Origin: Adineta steineri
Taxonomy: Eukaryota > Rotifera > Eurotatoria > Adinetida > Adinetidae
Reading direction: 5' to 3'
DNA length: 64,000 nt
Assembly (NCBI GenBank): GCA_905250115.1
Contig: CAJNOI010000187.1
Span: 1-64,000, forward strand
The notes under the pieces are model-generated. The model saw only the letters and a program-made list of their open reading frames with translations, was not told the origin of the DNA and searched no databases. The position numbers and the translations under genes are program-made. Shown here piece by piece: positions 1 to 13,000 of the stretch (its first letter is position 1; every line of letters starts with the position of its first letter).

Positions 1-3000
1 TTATATTTCCACGTTTATTAAGATTTTCAATCTCATCATTGGTTGATGATGTTTGATTACTTGATGAATGGGAATGACTTTGAAAACCTGACGATGATGA
101 AGATAGAGATGGAAGATTAGAATTGTAGAATATTGGAAAATCTTCATCGATTAATGTTGATGAACATTGTTTACGACGTAATTGTATTGGATCAAAATGA
201 TGATGATGATGATTAGTTGTTGGCTAAAAAGATTATATAAATATTTATATAAGAAAAGCGGAAGTTTATAATTAAAATTTTGTCAAAATGAGATAAGAAA
301 ACAACATTAGTATAGATAAGACTTGGTTCTAATGGATTTAGTATAGCAGATATAAAAATGTGAAAAGTAATCTTTTCCTAGCTTATTAATATCAATGAAA
401 AAAAATCGTAATTCCCATTAGAATTCTATGAGTGAACTATTTTTTTTCTCATGATAAAATGACAACTGATACTCATATATCAGGTAATAAATTGGTTTTT
501 ATCGGTATAGATGAGTATCAAAGAAAGTGAATTCTCGAGAGAATTCGTTCACATACAAATCTTATGGTACAACATATGTACTACCTACCCTGGAGGGGGA
601 TCCAGACTTTTTTTTAGTCGCGGTTAGTTTAAGAATAATACACTGATCGTGAAAGCAAAACTAGTCCTGAAAAGGTTAATATCATAATTTGTGATTGATA
701 GAAGCAAAAATTCAAATCAACTATTAAAGTATATCTAAATGTTTTTTTTAGTTGTTATTCTGAAAGGTTTCAATCATAGAATGTTATTGAACTAACTTTA
801 ATTTTGTGCGTTACAGCATTTTCAATCACAACAGGTCGAAATTTGCATTCGTTCACATGTTGATAATGACGTCGATTTTGTTTATCTAATTTTTTTGTTG
901 ACGTTTCTCCATCGTTCTGCCGTTCCAATCGTTGATAATGCCTGAGTGCTTCAGATATGAGCGAAGCATTACCTAAGAATAAAAAAATACATATATGTAT
1001 ATGCATAGCATGAGAATAATCAGTATGATTGCGTGTAGAAAAAATATTTATCTCAATAACAGATCATTGACATGATGAAGATTAAAGATAAAGAAAATAG
1101 AATAAAGACGAAAAGAAAAGAAAAGAAAACTTGTCTGTGTGTAAAAAGCTTTCACTCTTATTTCGACAGATACACTAAGTGTCATCTATCAAAAATAATT
1201 ACATGCTCACATTGCTCTTTTTCTTGTTTCTTAAACAACTTCAATGATTGTTTGATTCTATTGATCAGGTGTATAAGAAAATTTTTACTCATTAAATATC
1301 GATTCGTCATTTTTGTCTTTATTTATTATATTGGTTTAAATAGTTATATGATAAATGAGATAATAACTTTGATTCTTTTGAACAACATGCAGATGGTTTA
1401 GGTTGAAAGACAACTATGTAAATTGTACACATGCCGACAGATAGTTATCGTCATATGAACTAGTATCCCTTAATTTTGTCAAGTTCATTGACCTCTTGTT
1501 AATCGATATGTTTAAAAAACAGTTATACACCTCCAACTGAGTGTGTGAAAAAAAAAATTTTTCTCTCAATGAAAAAAAAGATCAGCAAACAAATCTTCAA
1601 GATCATTAGCACGAAAAGTCTTTTAAGAGTTTGTATTCTTACACATTTGTCTAGTTATAAAAAACAATACAAATATCAATTGTTATCCCTTAGGATATGA
1701 TGATGATGAATGACTGACTATGTACATATATATATAGTCTTGCTGTTTTTTCCGGAAATCACTTTTCGACACCTTCTGTATACATTTCAATATCAATTGC
1801 ACAAGACGTTAGATATACATTTCTAAGCCTTTTTATATATGTATATGTACAAACTAACTTTTCTTCGATAGGTTTCAATCATCTTATTTGATTAACATCT
1901 TGACACGAACGTGTGTCTTCTCTTTGCTGAATTAGTGTATGTACATATACACACTCCAATCATCATCACCATTTTTGATGAACAGCGATAAGAACATGAT
2001 GTTTCACTCTGCATCTAGTTGACACGCAATCTTAATAAAAGAATAACGAAAGAAAATGTGGGAAAATTGTATTCACTCCCATAATCACATCATTATCATC
2101 ATCTTAGTTACTTAGCGTTTTTACCTATAAGCAATCACTTATGATAATGTCTGTTTAATTCGCTTATTCGCTTGATGTGCTCATTAGAAAATCTGGAAAC
2201 TTTAAAAAGAAAAATTTAACCTTTTGGTGTCGTCATCATTTATTATTTGTTTTTTGTAATGAACTGTATATTAATCTTTCTTCCATATGGGACTAGAAGA
2301 TATTTGATATTCTATTTTTTTAATAAAATAAAATTATGTTTAAAATCAAGTATGTTGATGTTTGCCTCTCGGTAAAACACACATAATAAACATCAGACAA
2401 TATAAAAAAAGAAAGAAATGAAGAAAACGACCACTAACCGTGATGTACACATCAAAATTATGATCATATTCTTGCAACACCTGTATTGGCTCAATAGCCA
2501 CTTAAATGAGCAATGAAACGAGACATGAGGAATAAAGAGAAAATGTCAACGAAATGTGCACATATTCGTTTGATGTTTTGAAGTACTACAAGGACTAATG
2601 AACTCAAAAGAGCAACAGCACACTATTCATATATGCTTGCGTGATCTTGTTAACGAAACGAGTCATTGCCCAATGAAGAGCTTAAAGTTTATAAGAAGAC
2701 TTTTCTTATTTAAATTACATCTCCTTGTCAACATCAATGATCAATCGTATATCCTAGGGGAAAGTCGGTTTGTCTACATCTGATTTTTATAATTGATAAA
2801 ACAACAAAAACATCGGGTGTGAAGCCAATAAAATCTCCATCTATGTCTTATACAAACTAAACATCTCTATCCTTGTCGGTGGTCTTCTACATTGAAATAA
2901 AAATATAGAAAAAAAACATCACTTACGTTTAAGACTACATCGTACAGTAACTGATGTTGATTTACCATTTTCTTTAATATAACGAAAACGTATTTTTCGC

Positions 3001-3002
3001 AT
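1..3002 (-). CDS. Unrecognised gene, 5' part (3' end beyond window)
   Basis: Three exons on the minus strand join in frame: 2927-3002 (ATG at 3002-3000, donor gtaagt), 797-972 and 1-223; the first intron is about 1.95 kb. The first 84 residues are basic and mixed beta/alpha in character (starting MRKIRFRYIKENGK, with a helix-like stretch SLISEALRHYQRL). Exon 3 is low-complexity, rich in His, Ser, Asn and Gln, and runs off the left edge. The start could be the head of a small ubiquitin-like, RA or PB1-type fold, but that is only a guess. No catalytic motif is visible. Exon phases (76+176 = 252 nt) support a real gene. Confidence 0.55.
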
Positions 3003-5727
3003 TGTATATGATTATTTCTTTCAGTTGAATATATATATATTTGTTGGGTGATTGTATAAGTTAATGACGTGAGAGATATTCAATCTATCTGTTAGAGAAG
3101 TAAACGATCGAAGAGAAAAAAGCGAAAGAGATGATTAAATAACACGAACCAATACGTGAATGAATATGATCGGTATAAGAGAAGAAGAGGAGAGAGCGAG
3201 AGCGAAAGAAGGAGAAAGAAAAAAAAACGAATTTTTTTTATTCGATTCTGTTCCAGTAGACAGACGAGAATGATGATGAGTTTTTTCCAAGCGAATGAAC
3301 ATGATACCTCATGCTGAGAGAGTCGAAAAATCAACAATCGACTTCATCAAATAAAGTGAGAGCATGAGACGAGAAACAGCATTCTCAGGTGACCACTTTA
3401 TCGAAACAACGGTATACTTTCCCTAAAACAAAACTCATTTCCGTGATATGTATATAGGCGGAGTTTTTTAAACACGCATCAACACCTTCTCAATATTTTT
3501 GTAATATAAGCTTGAAGGGGGCAAAAAAAACAATACATATATGAATTTTTACTAAATTAGATTTATTGATCAATTTAGATACGATCAATGTACAAAATAA
3601 AACAAGTCCATAGAGATTTGCTTGTAGTTAAACAGATGGTGGCATATACGATTCATTTAAAAGTACAATCTGATGAGATATCAATGGGCAATTTGACACG
3701 ATTTTCATTATACAGGTTAAATGATTGATCATTAGAGAATTTAACCTACTGGAAAATTATGTTATCACATGAAATTCGTTGTTAAGTCGATTAAAAAAAA
3801 GATCGTTATTTTATATATTTTTCTTTTAAAACATAACTAGAATATGAATTTCATGTAACTCGAAAAGAATTAATGAAAAAACACGTACAAACAAATGTGA
3901 TGATGAAGAAGAGGAACTTCTATTTGTTTAACTTATTAAAATCACTGCTTACTCAATCTTCGCTTAAGATCGGAAATTGATATATCTATATTGATTGTAT
4001 TCAGTTTAAATTCAATAGATTAAACTGTCATTTTTTTAATATTAATATTGACAGTTACTCATCAACTTCTTTTTTTTTCACTTTATTAATATTGTTCTGT
4101 GATAATGTATTTCAAGATCGTATAATATTTATATTCATTCACCTTCTGATGATTACATTAATCGTATTCGTACTTGATCTTTCATTTCTCTTAGTGTGCT
4201 CAAAGTTATATCGTATTACATGTTAACTTTAAGATTGCGAGAAACCGAAATTAATTGAAAACATGCTTATGTTCAGTATAAAATATGATTACGTATGTTG
4301 GTTTAAAATATGTGAAAAAAATAGTATCGTAGAAGTAAGGTCATTTTTCAATCTTTATTGATGGGATCAGTAGATCAGCTAATATATTTTATTAACTTTT
4401 CTGCTTCCTTTTTTTTCTTCTATACATAAAAAGCAGTTGATGACAGTTGATTAGATAATTTCTCACTATTCAGAGATAGAATCATCGATTGATAAAGATT
4501 TCATGTCGACCGTATGCGAATCATTTTGTATCTACTACTACTTCTGAAAGAGATTTTTTGTAGACTCAAATATGTTTGTCTTCAATTCGATAACTTTAGT
4601 TTTTCGACTATGAAAACAGTTTGAAAATTATTTTAAACTAGTGTCTTTTTTTTCGTATTATTTGTTAATGTAAATAAATAACTTAATGATGTATTTCTTT
4701 TTTCTCAAAATGTTTACCTTGCTGTCGTAAAACGTATTGGAACTCTTCACAAATACTTTACATACTTAAATGTTTGCTTTAGACAGTTGATCTATGATAC
4801 GTGATAGACTAAAGCGAAGCATATGCGGATCTAGGATTTTGTGAGGGGGGGGGGGGGTGATTTTGGCTGAAAGCTATTTTTTGAGTCCAATCGAAGTAGT
4901 GTGAACTTATTTTTGCTGTGAAAAAATCAAAAAAAATTCGGAAGGAGGGCCGATCATCTAGAGAACTGCAAAATGGTCCCGGTCCCAAATTTCTCTTAGT
5001 TACCGAGACCGACACCAAGACTAAAATTGTCAGCTAATTCCTCAATATTTTTATCAAGTATGAGACTAGATATTTTCTTATTTCTTTTTTTTCTTTAATT
5101 AAGAATTGACAAATGTGTTATTTTATAGTTCAAGGAAAACCGTATAGATTGAATTTACGATCGAAAAAGCGAGAATTTTCGTGAATTTCATATTTTTTTT
5201 TGCATAGATGAAGACAACACCAGAATTATTCTTCAGCTTTTATCAAGACCGGGACCGAAAAAAAGTGATTTTGCAGTTCCCTACGATCATCTCCCTAAAT
5301 CCGCCACGGACTTCTACAATTAGAACTCTAATTTTCAGTAAAAATTGAACTTGAGAATATTTACGTTCATTATAAACAGTAAAGTTATGAAGTCAGATGA
5401 CGTTGAGATCTATAATATTGAACTAAACATCATTCCCTTCATAATCAATGTGAAAAAAATACCACGAAAATTTTGTGAATATTCTCATTATCTAATACAA
5501 TACATAAAAACTAGTCTTTCATTTATCCGAAATACTTCTAGAAAATTTGTACGAGTTAAATGTTTTTCATTTTATTTAAATATATATATATATGTATATT
5601 AGATGTCACTACTATCCATGACAAAATAAAGTCTTATAGAGTAGCGATATTTTTGTTAGGGACAAACAACTCAACTGACTGACTTATTTGATAAGTTTAA
5701 TATTCGATCAAAAGATCGGATAAAACA
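3003..5727. other. Intergenic region
   Basis: No convincing gene was seen. It contains a GA-rich stretch near 3180-3235 next to the upstream gene start, many A/T homopolymers, and an inverted-repeat element at about 4825-5305 listed separately. Short open frames here lack motifs and have no coherent splice signals. Confidence 0.5.
4825..5305. mobile_element. Non-autonomous inverted-repeat (MITE-like) element
   Basis: The two ends are imperfect inverted copies. The left end starts GCGGATCTAGG and the right end, reverse-complemented, GCGGATTTAGG. Both then carry GATCATC, GAACTGCAAAAT and a GGTCCCGGTCCC-like block in the same order, so the arms are about 130-150 bp with different spacing. A run of about 12 G lies at about 4845-4857. 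There is no transposase frame and no clear target-site duplication. Confidence 0.6.
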
Positions 5728-8700
5728 ATGCATCGTTATCGGCATTTTGATGATGTTATTGATTCCAATAATATAGATTCGCCAGCAATTTTACCTGATA
5801 ATGAAAATGATGAAGCATTTCAAGTAGAATTTAATCCTCATCATAATAATTATTCGTCCAATTTTGATAAATTTAAATATTGTTTTTCACAACGAACACG
5901 TCTTGAACGATTTTTAATTTATCTTGTTTTTATTCTTTTATTTGTTTTATTTTTTATTACACTTATTTCTCTTTATCATACAAAATATTATTCACCAAAT
6001 ACATTATGTTTAACATCATCATGTATTCAAATATCAGATAGACTATCTTCTGGAATGAATCAATCGGTTGATCCATGTGAAGATTTTCATGAATTTGTAT
6101 GTGGAAATTGGATGAAAAAAAATATTATTCCAAAAGGTCATTCATCATGGTCAACAATGAAAGAATTATTACAAAAAAATAAAATTATATTAAAAAATAT
6201 TCTTGAACAAACATCAATAACATCAATATCAAATCTTGAACAAGAAGCAATAAAATATTATCAATCATGTATGAATATAAGTGAAATCGAACGATTAAAT
6301 ACTGAACCATTAGAAAACTTTTTCAAAAATGATTTAAATTTTACAATAAAACAATGGATTGATTTAGATAAAAATCAAACATGGCAACAATTATTTGCTA
6401 ATTTAATAAATATGCATCCAAATAAACATGATATGTCCTATATTTTACCAGTTAAAGTCTATCCGGATGAGAAAAATTCTACATGGAATAATATTCATGT
6501 AAATAAATTTCTTTAAAATTAATTCTATGTAAATATATTTGTTTTTAAAGATTGATCAACCGCATCTTGGCCTTGATAGTCGAGATTATTACATTGATTT
6601 AAAAACTGACGAGAAATCAACAGCAAGAAATCAAAAAGTAAAATTCCAAAAATGAATTTTATATTTAAAACAAAAAAATATTATTTAGATTCGAGAAACA
6701 TATAAGAAAGTCGGATCCGATATATTACAATTACTCGGTTTTGATAAAAATGATTCAATCAGACGTATGAATGATATTATACAATTTGAAACTGAACTTG
6801 CTATTGTTAGTTGTAAGTTAATAAATCGATGTAATTTCACGCTCAATTTCTATTGACATAGTATTCAATACAAAGATCTTTTATTTACATAGCATTAGTG
6901 TTTCGTAGGAAAAAAATTATTATCAAATACAGTTCGTTATTATAAGAATAAAATCTATTATTCAGAGGCTGATTCCGTAAATCTTCTTTTACGACAAAAG
7001 TGTATTGTTAAATCTTATATACGACATATTTAAAAATTCAGTACTTTGTTCATTAATTCAAGATAAAACAACGAGAGAGTGAATTAATTTAACTATTATT
7101 TATTTCTCATAGATACTATAAAATTTATTTTCTTATTTGTAATTCAATAGAAAAAAAGCAAGGGTATGCATTTTTAACTTCACACTCTAGAATTAATTTT
7201 ATCCTACACATCTTCATTATCGATTAGAATCCTACATCGGTTCAGATTAATAAAAAATCAAATCTTCCTGTGTATATAATAATCTGAACGATATCTCTGT
7301 GTTATTGATATACTTCATTACACGCTTATTAAATTAATCAATAGTAAAATTTTAGCACGGATATATTTGCTTATCGATCTTTGCACAATATGTGATGGGA
7401 TATTATTTATTTGACTTGAATTTTTTTAATAAAAAATCTTTTATTTATTAAGTACCAATGGAAATTTTACAAAAACCTGATGCAACATATTATTTAATGC
7501 CATTAAAACAACTTCATGAACAATATCAATCAATAGGATTTGATATCTATTCATATTTTAATAATATGTTTAATATAAACATAACAAATCCAATAAAATT
7601 CAATGAAAATAATCAAATTATTATTTTATCATTTGATCTTATGTCGAATGTATCAAAAATTGTCACAAATTATTTATCGACACCCAATAAAAGTCATATT
7701 GTTATTGATCATTTATTATTATCATTAGTAGTAGAACTGATTCCATATTTACCATCGATATTTAAACAAACTTTATTACCATTAAAAACAGTTCTTCTCG
7801 GAAGAGATTCATTACCTGAACGATGGGAATATTGCGTTCAAGAAACAGATGATTCATATGGTTATGTACTTGGTAAATAAAGAAAATTTACCGAAATATA
7901 TTTCAATATTAAATTTTAGGTGTTTTATATATTAATACTGTATTTGGTGAAACTGATCGAAAAGAAGCAAATAATTTAATAAAAAATATTCGTGAAATAT
8001 TTGACGAAAATCTTGATAAACTTCAATGGATTGATGAATCATCAAAAAATGAAGCGAAAATAAAATTAAAAAAAATCTATGAAAAAATTGGTTATCCTGA
8101 TTTTATTAGAAATCAGACAATATTAAATGAACGGTTAGTTGAATGAAATAAATTCTATGTATTTCTACTTTTGTTTTTAGTTATGGAGGTTATCCAATGA
8201 TAGAAAATGATTATTTTAATAATGAAATAAAAATAATAACTCGAGATCGTCGACGAACACTTTTAAAATATCAACAAAAAGTTGATCGTACTGAGTAAGA
8301 AGTTTTTTACATGATATTAAATTGATATATTTAGTCATATATATATATATATATTTTTAGTTGGCAAATGACACCACCAACAGTCAATGCTTATTATAAT
8401 CCAACAAGCAATGAAATTGTTTTTCCAGCTGGTATTTTACAATCACCACTTTTTCATAAAGATTTTCCAATATCAATTAATTATGGTGCTATTGGATCAA
8501 TAATTGGACATGAAATTACTCATGGTTTTGATAATCAAGGACGGCAATTTGATGCAGATGGAAATATACATTCTTGGTGGAGTAAAAGTTCTTTAGAAAA
8601 ATTCGAAGAAAAAACAAAATGTTTTGTTAAACAATATTCAACTTTCACATTTGATGGACAAAATGAAAATGGACAAAGAACATTAGGTTTGTTTTATAGA

Positions 8701-9840
8701 GATATTGTATTTAGTTAGAGTTTATCAATTGTATCGTTAATGAGCTAAAGATATATTCTTATTCAATGACTTGATTTTATCTTAAATAGTATGCATAACA
8801 TCACTTTTTTCCTCCTTAGACTATTTTGAATTTTGATAATGATAACGAATCGAAGACATTTTTCGAATATTTTCTGATACTATGATTACTTTCAATATCA
8901 AAGATCAAGTTATTTTGGACAGAAAGAAAAAACTATTTTACCCCTTCGTTAACGTTGTGGGGTCCAAGCGGACCCACCTTAAATTTTTATTTAGTTACTC
9001 CTTTTATCAGAGTCATAAGCTATTTATTGGCTCGCTATTTCTAGTATCTCTATGTGAAATTAAGACAAAAAACACTGGGATTCATCCTATCCTAAAATAT
9101 CTCCTAAAAAGTTCTGAATAATTGATAAAGGCAAAAAATGAGAACGGTAACGGAGGGTTCAGTCAAAGTTGAATATTGTCACATGTTAACATATTTTCAT
9201 ACAAAATTTGCAGTCTCTACATTTGTTACGGACTGTAGTAGATAGAGCTTCATAGATGAAATTTACGATTTTTTCTTCTGAATTTATAAATAAAATAGAA
9301 AAGTTGAAATAATATGAATTTTATATATCAATATCTATTTTAGAGAAAATATGATCGAGATTAGTAAGAATTTCTGTATGCTATTTATTTGCTCTATATA
9401 TTTTTATTATTTCAAATAATAATTGAACTATTTTTCTTTAGATGAAAATATTGCTGATAATGGTGGTTTGAAAATAGCTTATCTTGCTTATGATAAAATC
9501 AAACAACGTAATTTAAAAACTGATAATAATCTTCAACTTCCCGGTTTAAATTATAACAGTGATCAATTATTTTTCATAGCATCTGCTCATGTATTATACT
9601 CATTTTTTCTTCTTACCTTATTATTAATAGTAAATTAATTATTCTTATTTTTTTCTCTAATAGAGTATGTGTAATATTCAAACTACAAATGGAATACATT
9701 ATGATTTAACAAATGATCCTCATTCACCAGCACGTTCTCGTATAATTGGTACCGTTCAAAATAGTGATGAATTTCGAAAAGCATTTTCATGTAAATCAAA
9801 AACATCGATGAATCCAAGTATTAAATGTCAATTATGGTAG
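5728..9840 (+). CDS. M13-family (neprilysin/ECE-like) zinc metallopeptidase
   Basis: Nine exons join in frame to 793 aa: 5728-6498, 6551-6637, 6689-6812, 7453-7872, 7920-8133, 8181-8294, 8361-8686, 9442-9590, 9664-9840. Layout is type II membrane: a cytoplasmic tail of about 55 residues, a hydrophobic segment at about 56-82, then the ectodomain. The zinc motif HEITH (about 626-630) and the downstream ENIADNGG motif (about 687) supply the ligands and catalytic residues expected for M13. The C-terminus ends CQLW, matching the family's conserved C-x-x-W end. Members cleave small peptides outside the cell. Length is slightly above neprilysin (about 750). Two introns are unusually long (640 and 755 nt). 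The closest subtype (NEP, ECE or NEP-like) cannot be decided. Confidence 0.93.
8687..9441 (+). other. Long intron of the M13 peptidase gene
   Basis: 755 nt between exons 7 and 8. It includes a GC-richer patch near 8940-8990 with a short hairpin (GTGGGGTCC...GGACCCAC). A 79-codon open frame (8882-9121) spans the patch but has no recognisable domain. It may be a remnant of a small insertion. Confidence 0.4.
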
Positions 9841-10004
9841 TCTTTCGAACATGTTTTTTTTCTATTTTTTAATTTAAAACAAATGACAATATTTTTCAAT
9901 TCGATCTTAAAATTTTTTTGTTTTTATTTATATGATATTGTTTTACAACGATAACGTAGATCTTAATTTATTTGTTTATAAATAATATAACTAATCGTTT
10001 CTAA

Positions 10005-10011
10005 TTTTCAG
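10005..10011 (+). promoter_or_regulatory. Candidate spliced-leader acceptor before ZFC3H1-like gene
   Basis: A pyrimidine-rich stretch ending TTTTCAG abuts the ATG at 10012. Bdelloid rotifers are known to trans-splice a spliced leader to many mRNAs, so this AG may be a trans-splice acceptor. It lies only 171 nt after the stop codon of the M13 peptidase gene, with no AATAAA seen between them. A cis-spliced 5'UTR intron is the alternative. Confidence 0.45.
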
Positions 10012-13000
10012 ATGATACCAGATGAAAAAACGTCTAGTGTTAGTCGACAAGAATTTATAGATTTACTATGTCGGATAACAAAATCAAATGAAGAAATGAC
10101 ACCTACAATTCCTACTGAGACAAATGAAGCAGATGTAACAATTATTGATGATGATGATGATAAAACAGCAGTTGAAGAAGGAGAAATAATTACACTTGAT
10201 GATGATGATGATGAAAATAATAATACAAAAGAGGTGGAAGATGGTGAAATAACAGAATCACAAGGATCTGATGTATGTGTAATGTTCCTATAAATGTACA
10301 ACATTTTTTTTTAATTCTGATTATTAGAATGATGATGTTGAAGAATTAAATTTACGTTTGAATGCTTTACGATCATTAGCTGGAGCAAAACAACAACGAC
10401 GACCAAAAACTAAAAGTAAAATATGAATATATTTTTTTTTCGGAAAATTTATTTGAATTTTATTTAGAATTTAAATCGAAAAGAAAACGTTCTAATGATA
10501 TTAATCGTTATCTAAATGATGATATTGATCTTCGTTCGCCTCTGAAAAATCGTTCATCACGACATATAAGTCAAACATCAAATTATGATGATCGAGAATA
10601 TTTACTTGATAAAGATTATCGACAACCAAGTGTGTTTGATATGCTTCTGTCACTTATTTCACCAGATAATAATATAAGTATACATAATAAAAAACTTCAT
10701 GATAATTATGATATACAACACATGGATATTGTCGAAGATCAATCTACTCTAGCACCTCCTCTGCCTCCTCTACCACCACCACCTCCACCATTACCACCAA
10801 ATCATTTACCATTCTTTGATCCATTACCACCACTTCCACCTCCACCACCATCTTTATTATTTGATTTTCCTGTTAATCAATCATTTCCATTAAACAATTG
10901 GCCACGACCCAATTTTGTTCAGCAACAACCTGTACAACCTGAATTATGGCCACAATCATATCATACTTCAACAGATGTTGATCTACGTCATCAACTAATG
11001 AATAATGCTCATCATCATCATCAAATGCCTCTACAAAATGAACAATCACAATATAAAAAATCCCAACAACAACAACAACGACGACAAAAACGTTCGAAAA
11101 AACTTCCCAAAAAATATCATCAAGAACCAGAATCTAAATCACCTGTGATGATTACAAGTACAACAAATGATATAGAAAAAGAACAATCACCATCATTAAT
11201 TAATAATGATACGATTCCTAATGGTAATGGTAAAGGTGGTGATAATGATGATGATGATGATGATGATGAACGTTTATTACGTGAAGAGCTTCTACGTACA
11301 TTATCAACTAAACGTAAAATTACAATCATTGAACAACCAAATCCTGAACCAGAACGTATTGTTACAATTGAACCATCAATTTCACCAACACCAATTATAA
11401 CTCCACCTGCAATTGTTGCTATTAATAAACCTATTGAAGCATCAATTAAATCACAATATAGTATTAATCAACGATATAAACGTGTTAAAGCAAATGTATC
11501 GCTAACAAATGTATCTAATAAAACAGAAACAACAACGACAACAACAACAACTGTTGTTCGAACTACGCAACCTGTTTTTCAAACACGAAATAAAATTGTT
11601 CGTGCAGTAAGTGTGCCTTTTCTTTTTAATTGAAAAAATTTAAATTATTTTTAAGAATGAAAATGATATTATGGATATTCCACAATCAAATCCAATTATA
11701 ATTACATTTGATGATCAAACAACAGATGATGATGAACAACAACTACAACAGCAACAACAATATGCTTTAAAAAAAACAAATGAATCAACATATTTAATTG
11801 CAGATGAAGAACGTCAAGCAATTAAACGTTTACAACAATTACAAGAAGAAGTTATTCGACGATCTAATGCTATTGAATTAACAACTAAACCAGTAGTACA
11901 AAAAGTTCAAACACCACCACCACCATCTGCTGATATCGTTCAAGAAGCAATACCATCAACAGATGAATTAAGTGTTCTATTCGAAAAACGGTATGAAATC
12001 AATTATATCTGACTGTAGTTAAAAAATGTGCAACACGAAGAGACATTTTTTTTTCTAGTCGAATGTTACTGAGTGGAAGATCGAAATATGCAGAAATTCA
12101 AGAAAAAATGAAAAAGAAAAAATTAGAAAATGGCCTCCTAGCACGTGAAATTGAAAAACTTGAAGAACAATTAGTAACGAAAAAAGCTCAAATCACTAAT
12201 AATAACGCACTTTTACAATATTGGCAAAAAGAAGTAAAAATTATTATTTTTTAAAATATAACTTTATTATTCGATTTCTAAAGGCTATGGCTATTGCACA
12301 AAATATCAAACATCAAGAGAATTTCATTCTTCAATCTGCTGTTTTTAAATCTGTGAAACCAGTAGATATTTCAAGAATTTTCTTTTGTATTGATAATCGT
12401 TTTTTCCTGCTTTTAGACTTCATCATCCATTGTTAAACCTCGATCAGCAATTAAATTCGATTATGCAAATATTTCAAATATATTCGAAGAAAGCAATGTA
12501 TGTAAAATATAGACATCTCTTGTTAACTGAAATTTCTTCGTTGAATATTCTAGACACAAATGCTTTTATCAATGCTCATTTGTCCAATGAATTTTTATCA
12601 GAAACTGCGTCCTTATAGTAAATGGTTAAAAACAATATCGAAAAAATTCCAAGAAGTAATTCATTTCCATATCTGAACTTAATTAATAAGATTTTCTAAT
12701 TTAGATATCTATTGAAAACAATTCATGTTTATTGCTGCGCACACGGTCGTAAGTAAAAATATTTTGAATAAAAATGATCTATAGATATGAATTTCTTAGA
12801 TTTCCAACTGAAAATAATGAACAGTATTGGAAAACATGTTTACAGTCATATTTTATTGATGCTAATCATATTCTTTGTCCTTATGAACTTCAGGGTTCAT
12901 GTAAAGCTCAAAATTGTATTTAGTAAGTTGAAATTAATTCTTTCTGTACATATAGATTTGTTTTTTTTATTAATTAGTCAACATCAACATCAAATATCTA

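Noticed and set aside
1072..1401. 109-codon plus-strand frame as a gene
   Set aside because: Lies in the intron of the first minus-strand gene, has low-complexity Lys-rich and hydrophobic content, and shows no motif.
8882..9121. 79-codon frame inside an M13 peptidase intron as a nested gene
   Set aside because: No domain, signal or splice support, and the flanking exons join in frame across it.
10008..10304. Ser-rich minus-strand frame
   Set aside because: Antisense reading of Asp/Glu-rich (GAT) repeats in ZFC3H1 exon 1.
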